A stretch of DNA of 64,000 bases from Pseudomonas sp. URMO17WK12:I2 (GTDB taxonomy: Bacteria; Pseudomonadota; Gammaproteobacteria; Pseudomonadales; Pseudomonadaceae), in assembly GCF_003253735.1 (NCBI RefSeq), contig NZ_QKYW01000003.1, positions 124,001 to 188,000 on the forward strand. The letters are read 5' to 3'. Below are positions 1-7,635 of the stretch, piece after piece. Position numbers and translations under genes: made by a program. Each line of letters begins with the position of its first letter. Position 1 is the first letter of the stretch. The notes beneath the pieces are model-generated. The model saw only the letters and a list, made by a program, of their open reading frames with translations. It made no database searches and was not told where the DNA came from.

Positions 1-27
1 TATCGACCCAGGCCGTAAAAACCGGGT

Positions 28-1023
28 TCAACGAATCGGCTGGCTCGATAGGTGGCGCGCCTGCCAGCGCTTTTCCGCCTCGGCGAACGCGGCTTCACGC
101 TGCAGACCCAACCCGCGCAATGCCAGCGCCATGGTGGCGATGATCGCCAACTGGCCGTAGGCGTCCTCGGCTTCGCCGCGCCATACGGCTTGCAGGTGAG
201 TCGGGTCGAGACGCTCGGGCTTGACGTGGCGGCGCTCGGAAAGCATCGGCCAGTCTTCATCCCAGTTCTCACCGCGCTCGGTACCGTACAGGTGGCAGAC
301 GGCATCCGGGTTGAGTTCGATCTCGCCGCCGTCGCCCTTGACCACGATGGCGTGGTCACCAAGCAGCTGGCTGGCCTCGCGGTGCACGGCCTGGTAGCCG
401 GGGTGGAAGATGCTCTGCAGGCCGCAACGCGCCGCCAACGGGTTGAGAATGCGCGCCAGGGAATGGATCGGCGAGCGCAGGCCCAGCACGTTGCGCAGGT
501 CGATCATGCGCTGCAGGGCCGGCATCCAATCGCCCAGCGGCATAAAGGCCAGGTTGCCGGTATCAAGGTTCTGCGCAACCTCATCCCAACTGCGGCACAG
601 CGCAATGTCCAGCTCGCCAAGCAATTGCTCGCTGTACAGGCGCCCGGCGGTATGGGCGCCACCGCCGTGCATGAAAATGCGCAGACCACTGTTCGCCAGC
701 GCCTTGGCGGCGAGCAGGAACCAGGGCAAATGGCGCTTTTTGCCGGCATAGGTCGGCCAGTCGAAATCGACCGTGATAGATGGCGCTGCCAGCCGCGCGC
801 GAACCGCTTCGGTGAAACCGGCCATTTCCTCGGCGCTTTCTTCCTTGTGGCGCAACAGCATCAGAAAGGCGCCGAGCTGGGCATCCTCGACCTGCTCGTC
901 GAGGATCATACCCATGGCTTCGCGGGCTTCCTCGCGGGTCAGGTTGCGCGCACCGCGCTTGCCCTTGCCGAGAATGCGCACGAAGGTGGCGAAAGGGTGT
1001 TCAGCTGGAGTGATCAGGTTCAT
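28..1023 (-). CDS. ybiB: YbiB / TrpD2 family protein (glycosyltransferase-like)
   Basis: 331 residues. The protein resembles anthranilate phosphoribosyltransferase (TrpD) in overall fold: an N-terminal helical domain (about residues 1-75, with the segment REEAREAMGMILD) is followed by a Gly-rich nucleotide/phosphoribosyl-binding core near HGGGAHTAGR. The family (YbiB, TrpD2) is known to lack tryptophan-biosynthetic activity and to bind nucleic acid. That role is from family knowledge and is not visible here. The ATG overlaps the tusE stop in an ATGA arrangement at 1020-1023, so it is translationally coupled as the last gene of the tus operon. The coupling suggests, without proving, a link to tRNA or RNA metabolism. 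Confidence 0.85.
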   Translation of the reverse strand: MNLITPAEHPFATFVRILGKGKRGARNLTREEAREAMGMILDEQVEDAQLGAFLMLLRHKEESAEEMAGFTEAVRARLAAPSITVDFDWPTYAGKKRHLPWFLLAAKALANSGLRIFMHGGGAHTAGRLYSEQLLGELDIALCRSWDEVAQNLDTGNLAFMPLGDWMPALQRMIDLRNVLGLRSPIHSLARILNPLAARCGLQSIFHPGYQAVHREASQLLGDHAIVVKGDGGEIELNPDAVCHLYGTERGENWDEDWPMLSERRHVKPERLDPTHLQAVWRGEAEDAYGQLAIIATMALALRGLGLQREAAFAEAEKRWQARHLSSQPIR

Positions 1024-1355
1024 AGGCAGTTCGTGGGCTTGGGCAGGCCCGCCAGCTTGGCGGCGAGTTTGGCGGGGGTGCCGTTGAACAGGCGATTGAG
1101 GTGCAGGCTGTTGCCTTTGTCCGGGCCCAGTTTGAGGGCGACATACTTGATCAGCGGGCGATTGGCCGGCGACAGCTGGAACTCGTCGTAGAAGGCGCGC
1201 AACAGCATGAGCACTTCCCAGTGCTCGTCGCTCAATTGCAGGGATTCGCGCTCGGCCAGGGCCGTGGCCACTTCGGTGGACCAGGCCTGCAAGTCGAGCA
1301 GGTAGCCATCCTTGTCGAGCTCGATGCTGCGCTCGTTGATGATCAGATTGCTCAT
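1020..1355 (-). CDS. tusE: TusE/DsrC family sulfur-relay protein
   Basis: 111 residues. TusE takes persulfide sulfur from the TusBCD complex and hands it to MnmA for 2-thiolation of U34 in tRNA. The family hallmark C-terminus GLPKPTNCL is present, with the single sulfur-carrying Cys as the penultimate residue (Cys110). The second, upstream Cys found in DsrC proteins of sulfur oxidisers is absent (Ala/Leu there), so this is the TusE rather than the dissimilatory DsrC type. It lies after tusB and directly before ybiB in a tightly overlapping leftward operon. Confidence 0.93.
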   Translation of the reverse strand: MSNLIINERSIELDKDGYLLDLQAWSTEVATALAERESLQLSDEHWEVLMLLRAFYDEFQLSPANRPLIKYVALKLGPDKGNSLHLNRLFNGTPAKLAAKLAGLPKPTNCL

Positions 1356-1648
1356 AGCCAGGTATTCACCTTGGCGAACTCGCAGGCGAGGGCGACGAAC
1401 CTCGGGTAGTCGATCTGCTCGATGGCTGCGGCAGGTTTGAGGCCGCGGGCCTGAACGTCTTCGTCGAGGACATACAGCGAGACGCCGTGCAGCGCTGCCA
1501 GGGCTTTTGAGTGGCTGTTACCAGGCTCAGTGGCGTAGGTGGCGTCGCCGCACAGCAGCAGGCCGTCACCGCTGCCCAGCAGGCGCAGGCAGCTGCTCAA
1601 CCGGTCATCGCTGAACGGCGAACTGGAGAGTACGTGCAGGGTTTTCAT
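1352..1648 (-). CDS. tusB: TusB/DsrH family sulfur-relay subunit
   Basis: 98 residues from the ATG at 1648. A GTG one codon upstream is possible, but the ATG overlaps the tusC stop (TGATG) and gives the usual N-terminus MKTLHVLSS. TusB is the small subunit of the cytoplasmic TusB2C2D2 hexamer that passes sulfur from TusA to TusE. The conserved stretch VYVLDED-like (YVLDEDVQARGL) and the IDYPRFV motif match the family. It overlaps tusE by a few bases downstream, consistent with one polycistronic message. Confidence 0.9.
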   Translation of the reverse strand: MKTLHVLSSSPFSDDRLSSCLRLLGSGDGLLLCGDATYATEPGNSHSKALAALHGVSLYVLDEDVQARGLKPAAAIEQIDYPRFVALACEFAKVNTWL

Positions 1649-2001
1649 CACAGCGTGATCACCTGGTCGTAACGGTCGATAAGGGCACGCAGTGCGTCGC
1701 TATCCAGGCGCTCGACGTCCAGCGAGGTTTCGCTCACGCGGCGCAGCGCCAGACTGTGGGCGCAGGCATACAGGGACTCAACGCCGAACATCGGCAGCGC
1801 CTGCAGGTTGGCGGTCAGATCCTTCTGCTGCACGGCCTGGGGCGCTTGCCCGACCGCCAGCTGCAGCACGCCGTCATCGAGAAACAGCATGCCGACAGGC
1901 AGGTCGAAGGCGCCACCGGCCAAGGCGATATCCAGCGCCTCACGGGCACCCGGGCCGCTCCACGGCGCCTGGCGGCTGATGATCAGCAGGGATTGGCTCA
2001 T
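1648..2001 (-). CDS. tusC: TusC/DsrF family sulfur-relay subunit
   Basis: 117 residues from the ATG at 2001. An in-frame GTG upstream would overlap tusD further. A GGAGG-like site inside the end of tusD sits the right distance away. TusC is the structural, non-catalytic subunit of the TusBCD sulfur-transfer complex. The N-terminal SLLIISRQAPW strand and the MLFLDDGVLQL segment are typical of DsrE/F-like folds. The tusD stop and the tusC start are one base apart, and the tusC stop overlaps tusB. Confidence 0.9.
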   Translation of the reverse strand: MSQSLLIISRQAPWSGPGAREALDIALAGGAFDLPVGMLFLDDGVLQLAVGQAPQAVQQKDLTANLQALPMFGVESLYACAHSLALRRVSETSLDVERLDSDALRALIDRYDQVITL

Positions 2002-2002
2002 C

Positions 2003-2395
2003 TCAGTCGCCTCCAAAGCAGATCAGACGGTCAGCCAGTTGCGCCGCTTCGTGCAACTGGCCCAAACCGGAAAGCACCCAGGGCGCCGGCAGATTGGCCG
2101 CCTGGCGCTCGTAGCGGCGCGCCTCCTGTTCATCCAGCACGCCACGCCGCAGGGCGGCAGCGATGCACACCACGCCGTCGAGCCCGTTGCTGGTGACGAA
2201 TTCGCGCCACTGGCGCGCCACGTCGGTTTCATCCTGAGGGCTGACGATGTTACCCGAGGCGCTGTGCACGCCATCGGCGTAGAAGAACAGGCGCACGATC
2301 TCGTGGCCACCGTGCAGCGCGGCTTCGGCAAAGCGCAGGGCGCGGCGGGAGGAGGGCGCCGAAGGGGGCGAAAACAGGGCAATGGCGAATTTCAT
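2003..2395 (-). CDS. tusD: TusD/DsrE family sulfurtransferase subunit
   Basis: 130 residues starting at MKFAIALFS. The frame extends upstream to 2467, but that part is unconserved and runs into a terminator hairpin, so the ATG at 2395 is preferred. TusD is the catalytic subunit of TusBCD and carries the persulfide on a conserved cysteine, visible here as Cys77 in VVCIAAALRRGV. First gene of the tusDCBE-ybiB operon. No clear promoter could be named in the short spacer to gltA. Confidence 0.92.
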   Translation of the reverse strand: MKFAIALFSPPSAPSSRRALRFAEAALHGGHEIVRLFFYADGVHSASGNIVSPQDETDVARQWREFVTSNGLDGVVCIAAALRRGVLDEQEARRYERQAANLPAPWVLSGLGQLHEAAQLADRLICFGGD

Positions 2396-2456
2396 GAACG
2401 GCCCGGCTGTGGAAACAGGGCGCCATGATAAAGCCTGAACGAGGGGGACAGAAACG

Positions 2457-2486
2457 AAAAAGCCCATATCCGCGGATATGGGCTTT
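2457..2486 (-). terminator. Intrinsic terminator downstream of gltA
   Basis: A perfect palindrome AGCCCATATCCG/CGGATATGGGCT at 2461-2484 is flanked by A4 on the left, which reads as a U-tract for leftward transcripts. It lies just after the gltA stop and before tusD, so it probably ends the gltA message. Confidence 0.85.
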
Positions 2487-2507
2487 GGCTGACGCAGTGC
2501 GAGCGGC

Positions 2508-3779
2508 TTAGCGCTTGATGTCGCGCTGGGTCGGGCCGGTGTACAGCTGGCGCGGACGGCCGATCTTGTACGGGCCGGAGAGCATTTCCTTCCAGTGCGA
2601 AATCCAGCCGACGGTCCGCGCCAGGGCGAAGATCACGGTGAACATGCTGGTCGGAATACCGATCGCCTTGAGGATGATGCCCGAGTAGAAGTCGACGTTC
2701 GGATACAGGTTACGTTCCTTGAAGTAAGGATCGTTACGGGCGATTTCGTCGAGCTTCATCGCCAGTTCCAGCTGCGGGTCATTGATGCCCAGCTCGGCCA
2801 GTACTTCGTCGCAGGTCTGCTTCATGACCTGGGCGCGTGGGTCGAAGTTCTTGTAGACGCGGTGACCGAAGCCCATGAGCTTGAACGGGTCGTCCTTGTC
2901 CTTGGCCTTGGCGATGAACTTGTCGATGTTCGACACGTCACCGATTTCGTCCAGCATGGCCAGTACGGCTTCGTTGGCACCACCGTGGGCCGGGCCCCAG
3001 AGCGCGGCGATACCGGCTGCGATACAAGCGAACGGGTTGGCACCCGAAGAACCGGCCAGGCGCACGGTCGAGGTGGAAGCGTTCTGCTCGTGGTCGGCAT
3101 GCAGGATGAAGATACGATCCATGGCCTTGGCCAGCACCGGGCTGATCGGCTTGGTCTCGCACGGGGTGTTGAACATCATGTGCAGGAAGTTTTCCGCGTA
3201 GTTCAGGTCGTTACGCGGGTACATCATCGGCTCGCCCTTGGAGTATTTGTACACCATGGCAGCGATGGTCGGCATCTTGGCGACCAGGCGCATCGCGGAA
3301 ATGTCGCGGTGCTGCGGGTTCTTGATGTCCAGGGAGTCGTGGTAGAAGGCGGAGAGGGCGCCGACCACGCCGCACATGATGGCCATCGGGTGGGCATCAC
3401 GACGGAAGCCGTTGAAGAAGGTCTTCAGTTGTTCGTGAACCATGGTGTGGTTCTTGATGGTGCTGACGAACTGGGCCTTCTGCTCTTCATTCGGCAGTTC
3501 GCCGTTGAGCAGCAGGTAGCAGGTCTCCAGGTAGTCGGCCTTCTCGGCCAACTGCTCGATGGGGTAGCCGCGGTGCAGCAGTACGCCCTTGTCACCATCA
3601 ATGTAGGTGATCTTCGACTCGCAGGAAGCGGTCGACATGAAGCCGGGGTCGAAGGTGAAGTTGCCCGTGGCAGTCAGGCTCCGCACGTCGATCACATCTG
3701 GGCCAACGGTGCCGGATAAAACGGGCAGCTCGACGGGGGCTGCGCCCTCGATGATCAACTGCGCTTTTTTGTCAGCCAT
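2508..3779 (-). CDS. gltA: Citrate synthase (type II)
   Basis: 423 residues from the ATG at 3779, preceded by AGGAGG. Condenses oxaloacetate with acetyl-CoA as the entry step of the TCA cycle. The N-terminal beta domain of the hexameric type II enzyme is present ([11 protein letters not shown], then [21 protein letters not shown]). The substrate-binding His is in [12 protein letters not shown], and a second active-site His is in [15 protein letters not shown]. The [11 protein letters not shown] loop is intact. Divergent from sdhC, with its own sigma-70-type promoter at 3839-3866 and a terminator after the stop. A longer frame reaches 3824, but conservation and the ribosome-binding site favour this start. 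Confidence 0.98.
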   Translation of the reverse strand: MADKKAQLIIEGAAPVELPVLSGTVGPDVIDVRSLTATGNFTFDPGFMSTASCESKITYIDGDKGVLLHRGYPIEQLAEKADYLETCYLLLNGELPNEEQKAQFVSTIKNHTMVHEQLKTFFNGFRRDAHPMAIMCGVVGALSAFYHDSLDIKNPQHRDISAMRLVAKMPTIAAMVYKYSKGEPMMYPRNDLNYAENFLHMMFNTPCETKPISPVLAKAMDRIFILHADHEQNASTSTVRLAGSSGANPFACIAAGIAALWGPAHGGANEAVLAMLDEIGDVSNIDKFIAKAKDKDDPFKLMGFGHRVYKNFDPRAQVMKQTCDEVLAELGINDPQLELAMKLDEIARNDPYFKERNLYPNVDFYSGIILKAIGIPTSMFTVIFALARTVGWISHWKEMLSGPYKIGRPRQLYTGPTQRDIKR

Positions 3780-3838
3780 GTGTGGCCTCCTAGTTATGCT
3801 TGGAATCATCAGTCGGCCCCCCACGCAGGGCCCGCATC

Positions 3839-3866
3839 ACTATAGTGTTATGAATCTGAAAGTCAA
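3839..3866 (-). promoter_or_regulatory. Sigma-70-type promoter of gltA
   Basis: Read on the minus strand: -35 TTGACT (3861-3866), a 16-base spacer, then -10 TATAGT (3839-3844). It is about 60 bases upstream of the gltA ATG. Inferred by consensus match only. Confidence 0.7.
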
Positions 3867-3962
3867 TTTGCGAAAACCCAGGCAATAGAAGGGTTTGAGT
3901 GCCCTGCCTGCGACAAAAAGGCGCGCCCTATTACGCCATTTCCAGGCTTGACGCAATCGCTA

Positions 3963-4010
3963 TTAGGTCGAGGTATCCGCGTTGTCATTAGCGACCTAAC
4001 TGTCTATACT
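3963..4010 (+). promoter_or_regulatory. Sigma-70-type promoter of sdhC with overlapping inverted repeat
   Basis: -35 TTGTCA at 3982-3987, a 17-base spacer, then -10 TATACT at 4005-4010. An 8-base inverted repeat, TTAGGTCG (3963-3970) and CGACCTAA (3992-3999), flanks the -35 box with arms 29 bases apart and could be an operator. About 130 bases of leader follow before the sdhC start. The rest of the 363-base gltA-sdhC spacer shows nothing further I can name. Confidence 0.7.
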
Positions 4011-4142
4011 CTGCGCCCGACTACCAAGGGCCTTGAGCCCGGTTTCTGGTGGTTGTCACTCCTTGGGTGATGGGTACCTGACCAGTGCGCTTCCCGACAA
4101 CTCAGCCCTGATAGCTGGGGCTCTCAGTGTGATAATAAAGCC

Positions 4143-4517
4143 GTGAATAGCCAACGACCTGTAAACTTAGACCTTCGGACGATAAAACTCCCAGTCACTG
4201 CTTACACGTCCATTCTTCACCGTATATCTGGCGTGATCCTTTTCCTCGGCATTGCCGTGCTGCTGTTCGGGCTCGACAAGTCGCTGTCATCGGAAGAGGG
4301 CTTCGCGCAGGTGAAAGAATGCTTGACCAGCCCGCTGGCCAAGTTCGTGATCTGGGGACTGCTGTCCGCTCTGCTGTACCACCTGGTGGCCGGTGTGCGC
4401 CACTTGATCATGGATGCTGGAGTCGGTGAGACGCTGGAAGGCGGCAAGCTGGGTTCCAAAATCGTACTCGTCGTTTCGGCGATCGTGATCGTGCTGCTGG
4501 GGGTGTGGATATGGTAA
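4143..4517 (+). CDS. sdhC: Succinate dehydrogenase cytochrome b556 subunit
   Basis: 124 residues from a GTG start. The family N-terminus SQRPVNLDLRTIKLPVTA follows directly, and no in-frame ATG lies upstream. SdhC and SdhD form the inner-membrane anchor of complex II, bind heme b and form the quinone site. Three membrane spans are visible (about residues 27-47, 66-86 and 103-123). The quinone/heme region SILHRISG and the heme-ligand region YHLVAGVRHLIMD are intact. First gene of the sdhCDAB-suc cluster. Its stop overlaps the sdhD start. Confidence 0.97.
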   Translation: MNSQRPVNLDLRTIKLPVTAYTSILHRISGVILFLGIAVLLFGLDKSLSSEEGFAQVKECLTSPLAKFVIWGLLSALLYHLVAGVRHLIMDAGVGETLEGGKLGSKIVLVVSAIVIVLLGVWIW

Positions 4518-4879
4518 CTAATGTCACGAATTTCTCGCGTTCGGGCCTCTATGACTGGATGGCGCAGCGCGTTTCTGCAGTCGTGCTCGCGGCTTATGTC
4601 CTGTTTCTGCTGGGCTACATCGTCCTGAATCCAGGCATGGGCTACGCCGAATGGCATGGTCTGTTCTCCAATAATGCAATGCGCATCTTCAGCCTGTTGA
4701 CCCTCGTAGCGCTCGGCGTTCACGCCTGGGTCGGCATGTGGACGATTTCCACCGACTACCTGACGCCGACCGCGCTGGGCAAGTGGGCCACCGTTGTGCG
4801 TTTTCTGTTCCAGGCCACGTGTGGCATCGCCATGTTCGTGTTCTTTGTCTGGGGCGTGCAGATTCTTTGGGGTTTCTGA
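4511..4879 (+). CDS. sdhD: Succinate dehydrogenase membrane anchor subunit
   Basis: 122 residues from the ATG at 4511, which overlaps the sdhC stop (ATGGTAA). A GTG two codons upstream is less likely. Three transmembrane helices. The N-terminal SGLYDWMAQRVSAVVLAAY and the heme-ligand region HAWVGMWTISTDYL match SdhD. With SdhC it anchors SdhAB to the inner membrane and passes electrons to ubiquinone. Confidence 0.96.
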   Translation: MVTNVTNFSRSGLYDWMAQRVSAVVLAAYVLFLLGYIVLNPGMGYAEWHGLFSNNAMRIFSLLTLVALGVHAWVGMWTISTDYLTPTALGKWATVVRFLFQATCGIAMFVFFVWGVQILWGF

Positions 4880-4882
4880 TTC

Positions 4883-6655
4883 ATGACTAGCATTCGTACT
4901 CTTTCCTATGACGCCATCATCGTCGGTGGTGGCGGTGCCGGTATGCGCGCTGCTCTGCAGCTGGCGCAAGGCGGTCACAAGACAGCAGTGGTCACCAAGG
5001 TATTCCCGACCCGCTCCCACACCGTTTCCGCTCAGGGTGGCATCACCTGCGCCATCGCCTCGAACGATCCGAACGATGACTGGCGCTGGCACATGTACGA
5101 CACCGTCAAGGGCTCCGACTATATCGGTGACCAGGACGCGATCGAATACATGTGTTCCGTCGGCCCGGAAGCCGTGTTCGAGCTCGAGCACATGGGTCTG
5201 CCGTTCTCCCGTACCGAGCAGGGGCGCATCTATCAGCGTCCGTTCGGTGGCCAGTCCAAGGGCCCGGATAACCCGACTCAGGCTGCCCGTACCTGCGCCG
5301 CTGCCGACCGTACCGGTCACGCACTGCTGCACACCCTGTACCAGGCCAACCTGAAAGCCGGCACCTCGTTCCTCAACGAGTGGTACGCGGTCGATCTGGT
5401 CAAGAACCAGGACGGCGCCATCGTCGGCGTCATCGCCATCTGCATCGAAACCGGCGAAACCGTCTACATCCGCTCCAAGGCCGTGGTTCTGGCTACCGGC
5501 GGTGCTGGCCGTATCTACGCTTCCACCACCAACGCCCTGATCAACACCGGTGACGGTATCGGCATGGCGCTGCGTGCTGGTGTGCCGGTACAGGACATCG
5601 AGATGTGGCAGTTCCACCCGACCGGTATCGCCGGCGCCGGTGTACTGGTTACCGAAGGCTGCCGTGGCGAGGGTGGTTACCTGATCAACGCCCATGGCGA
5701 GCGTTTCATGGAGCGTTATGCGCCCAACGCCAAAGACCTTGCCGGTCGCGACGTGGTGGCCCGTTCCATGGTCAAGGAAGTCATCGCCGGCAACGGCTGT
5801 GGCCCTGACAAGGACCACGTACTGCTGAAGCTCGACCACCTCGGTGAAGAAGTCCTGCACAGCCGTCTGCCAGGCATCTGCGAATTGTCCAAGACCTTCG
5901 CACACGTTGACCCGGTCGTTGCGCCTGTTCCGGTCATTCCGACCTGCCACTACATGATGGGCGGCGTTGCCACCAACATTCATGGCCAGGCCATCACCCA
6001 GGACGCCAACGGCAAGGACCGCATCATCGAAGGTCTGTTCGCGGTCGGTGAAGTTGCCTGCGTATCGGTACACGGTGCCAACCGTCTGGGCGGCAACTCG
6101 CTGCTCGACCTGGTGGTGTTCGGTCGTGCCGCTGGCCTGCACCTGGAAAAAGCGCTGAAAGAAGGCGTGGAAGTCCGCGGTGCCAGCGAGACCGATATCG
6201 AGCTGTCGCTGAGCCGTCTGGCTGGCGTGAACGAGCGCAGCAGCGGTGAAGAAGTCGCTCCGCTGCGTAAAGAACTGCAGCAGTGCATGCAGAACTACTT
6301 CGGTGTATTCCGTACCGGCGAATACATGAAGAAGGGTATCGCTCAGCTGGCTGATCTGCGCGAGCGCATCGCCAAGGTCAAGATCAACGACAAGAGCCAG
6401 GCCTTCAACACCGCGCGTATCGAAGCGCTGGAGCTGCAGAACCTGCTGGAAGTCGCCGAAGCCACTGCCATCGCCGCCGACACCCGTACCGAGTCCCGCG
6501 GTGCCCACGCCCGTGAAGACTTCGAAGACCGTGACGACACCAACTGGCTGTGCCACAGCCTGTACTTCCCAGGTGAGAAACGAGTCGCCAAGCGCGATGT
6601 CAACTTCTCGCCGAAGACCGTACCGGCGTTTGAACCCAAAGTTCGTACTTATTAA
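4883..6655 (+). CDS. sdhA: Succinate dehydrogenase flavoprotein subunit
   Basis: 590 residues, full family length. Oxidises succinate to fumarate on the cytoplasmic face of the inner membrane. The FAD-binding [14 protein letters not shown] is near the N-terminus. The His of [10 protein letters not shown] is the covalent FAD attachment site. The substrate-binding and proton-shuttle regions include [20 protein letters not shown] and [17 protein letters not shown]. The C-terminal domain ends in [18 protein letters not shown]. It begins three bases after sdhD and is followed by sdhB. Confidence 0.98.
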   Translation: MTSIRTLSYDAIIVGGGGAGMRAALQLAQGGHKTAVVTKVFPTRSHTVSAQGGITCAIASNDPNDDWRWHMYDTVKGSDYIGDQDAIEYMCSVGPEAVFELEHMGLPFSRTEQGRIYQRPFGGQSKGPDNPTQAARTCAAADRTGHALLHTLYQANLKAGTSFLNEWYAVDLVKNQDGAIVGVIAICIETGETVYIRSKAVVLATGGAGRIYASTTNALINTGDGIGMALRAGVPVQDIEMWQFHPTGIAGAGVLVTEGCRGEGGYLINAHGERFMERYAPNAKDLAGRDVVARSMVKEVIAGNGCGPDKDHVLLKLDHLGEEVLHSRLPGICELSKTFAHVDPVVAPVPVIPTCHYMMGGVATNIHGQAITQDANGKDRIIEGLFAVGEVACVSVHGANRLGGNSLLDLVVFGRAAGLHLEKALKEGVEVRGASETDIELSLSRLAGVNERSSGEEVAPLRKELQQCMQNYFGVFRTGEYMKKGIAQLADLRERIAKVKINDKSQAFNTARIEALELQNLLEVAEATAIAADTRTESRGAHAREDFEDRDDTNWLCHSLYFPGEKRVAKRDVNFSPKTVPAFEPKVRTY

Positions 6656-6666
6656 GGGTGGCTACC

Positions 6667-7386
6667 ATGTCTCTTGGCAAAAGCTTGAAAGTCAGCGTTT
6701 ATCGCTACAACCCGGAAGCGGACAAAGCGCCGTTCATGCAGGACTTCGACATCACCATCGATGGCAAGGACCTGATGGTGCTCGACATCCTGGCACTGAT
6801 CAAAGAGCAGGACGAAGGCTTCTCCTATCGTCGCTCCTGCCGTGAAGGCGTGTGCGGTTCCGACGGCATGAACATCAGCGGCAAGAACGGCCTGGCCTGT
6901 ATCACGCCGATCTCCAGCGTGGTCAAGGGCAACAAGCTGGTGATCCGCCCGCTGCCCGGCCTGCCGGTGATTCGTGACCTGGTGGTCGATATGAGCATCT
7001 TCTACAAGCAGTACGAGAAGGTGCAGCCGTTCCTGCAGAACGACACCCCGGCGCCGGCCATCGAGCGCCTGCAGTCGCCGGAAGAGCGCGAGAAGCTCGA
7101 CGGGCTGTACGAGTGCATCCTGTGCGCCTGCTGCTCGACCAGCTGCCCGTCGTTCTGGTGGAACCCGGACAAGTTCCTGGGCCCGGCTGCACTGCTGCAG
7201 GCCTATCGTTTTCTGGCCGACAGCCGTGATACCAAGACTGCGGAACGATTGGCGTCGTTGGACGATCCATTCAGTGTGTTCCGCTGCCGCGGCATCATGA
7301 ACTGCGTGAACGTATGCCCCAAAGGTCTTAACCCGACCAAGGCCATCGGTCACGTGCGCAACATGCTGCTGCAAAGCGGTACCTGA
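6667..7386 (+). CDS. sdhB: Succinate dehydrogenase iron-sulfur subunit
   Basis: 239 residues from the ATG at 6667. A GTG at 6658 is in frame, but the AAGGG ribosome-binding site lies across it. Carries three Fe-S clusters from FAD to quinone. The [2Fe-2S] ligands are in CREGVCGSDG. The [4Fe-4S] and [3Fe-4S] ligands are in CILCACCSTSCPSFW and CRGIMNCVNVCPKGLNP. Ends the sdh part of the cluster. A 249-base spacer precedes sucA. Confidence 0.97.
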   Translation: MSLGKSLKVSVYRYNPEADKAPFMQDFDITIDGKDLMVLDILALIKEQDEGFSYRRSCREGVCGSDGMNISGKNGLACITPISSVVKGNKLVIRPLPGLPVIRDLVVDMSIFYKQYEKVQPFLQNDTPAPAIERLQSPEEREKLDGLYECILCACCSTSCPSFWWNPDKFLGPAALLQAYRFLADSRDTKTAERLASLDDPFSVFRCRGIMNCVNVCPKGLNPTKAIGHVRNMLLQSGT

Positions 7387-7422
7387 TTCACCGCTCTTTA
7401 GCTTGACCCGTTACACCTGCCG

Positions 7423-7441
7423 CACCGACGTAAAGTCGGTG
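7423..7441 (+). other. Small hairpin in the sdhB-sucA spacer
   Basis: CACCGAC / GTCGGTG with a five-base loop and no U-tract, 37 bases after sdhB. It may be an RNA-processing or stability element within the sdh-suc transcript. No other structure in the spacer is convincing. Confidence 0.4.
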
Positions 7442-7635
7442 TTGCAGCATCGCCAGGGCGCTGGCCTAGCCGCCGACGCCCTTATACGAAAAATATGACG
7501 ACCAGCAGGGGCATTCGGGCTGGTGCCCGGACTATCTGCGGGATCCTTGGTGGCTTGCTGAAGTCGCTGCAACATGACTTCGAAAGCCAGTCGGTGTCCT
7601 CGCCGGTGGTGTCCCCTTACCGAGGGTGACCAAGC

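Noticed and set aside
4217-6556. 779-codon open frame on the minus strand opposite sdhC/D/A
   Set aside because: It mirrors highly conserved sdh genes. GC-rich third positions leave the opposite strand open, and it has no motif or ribosome-binding site.
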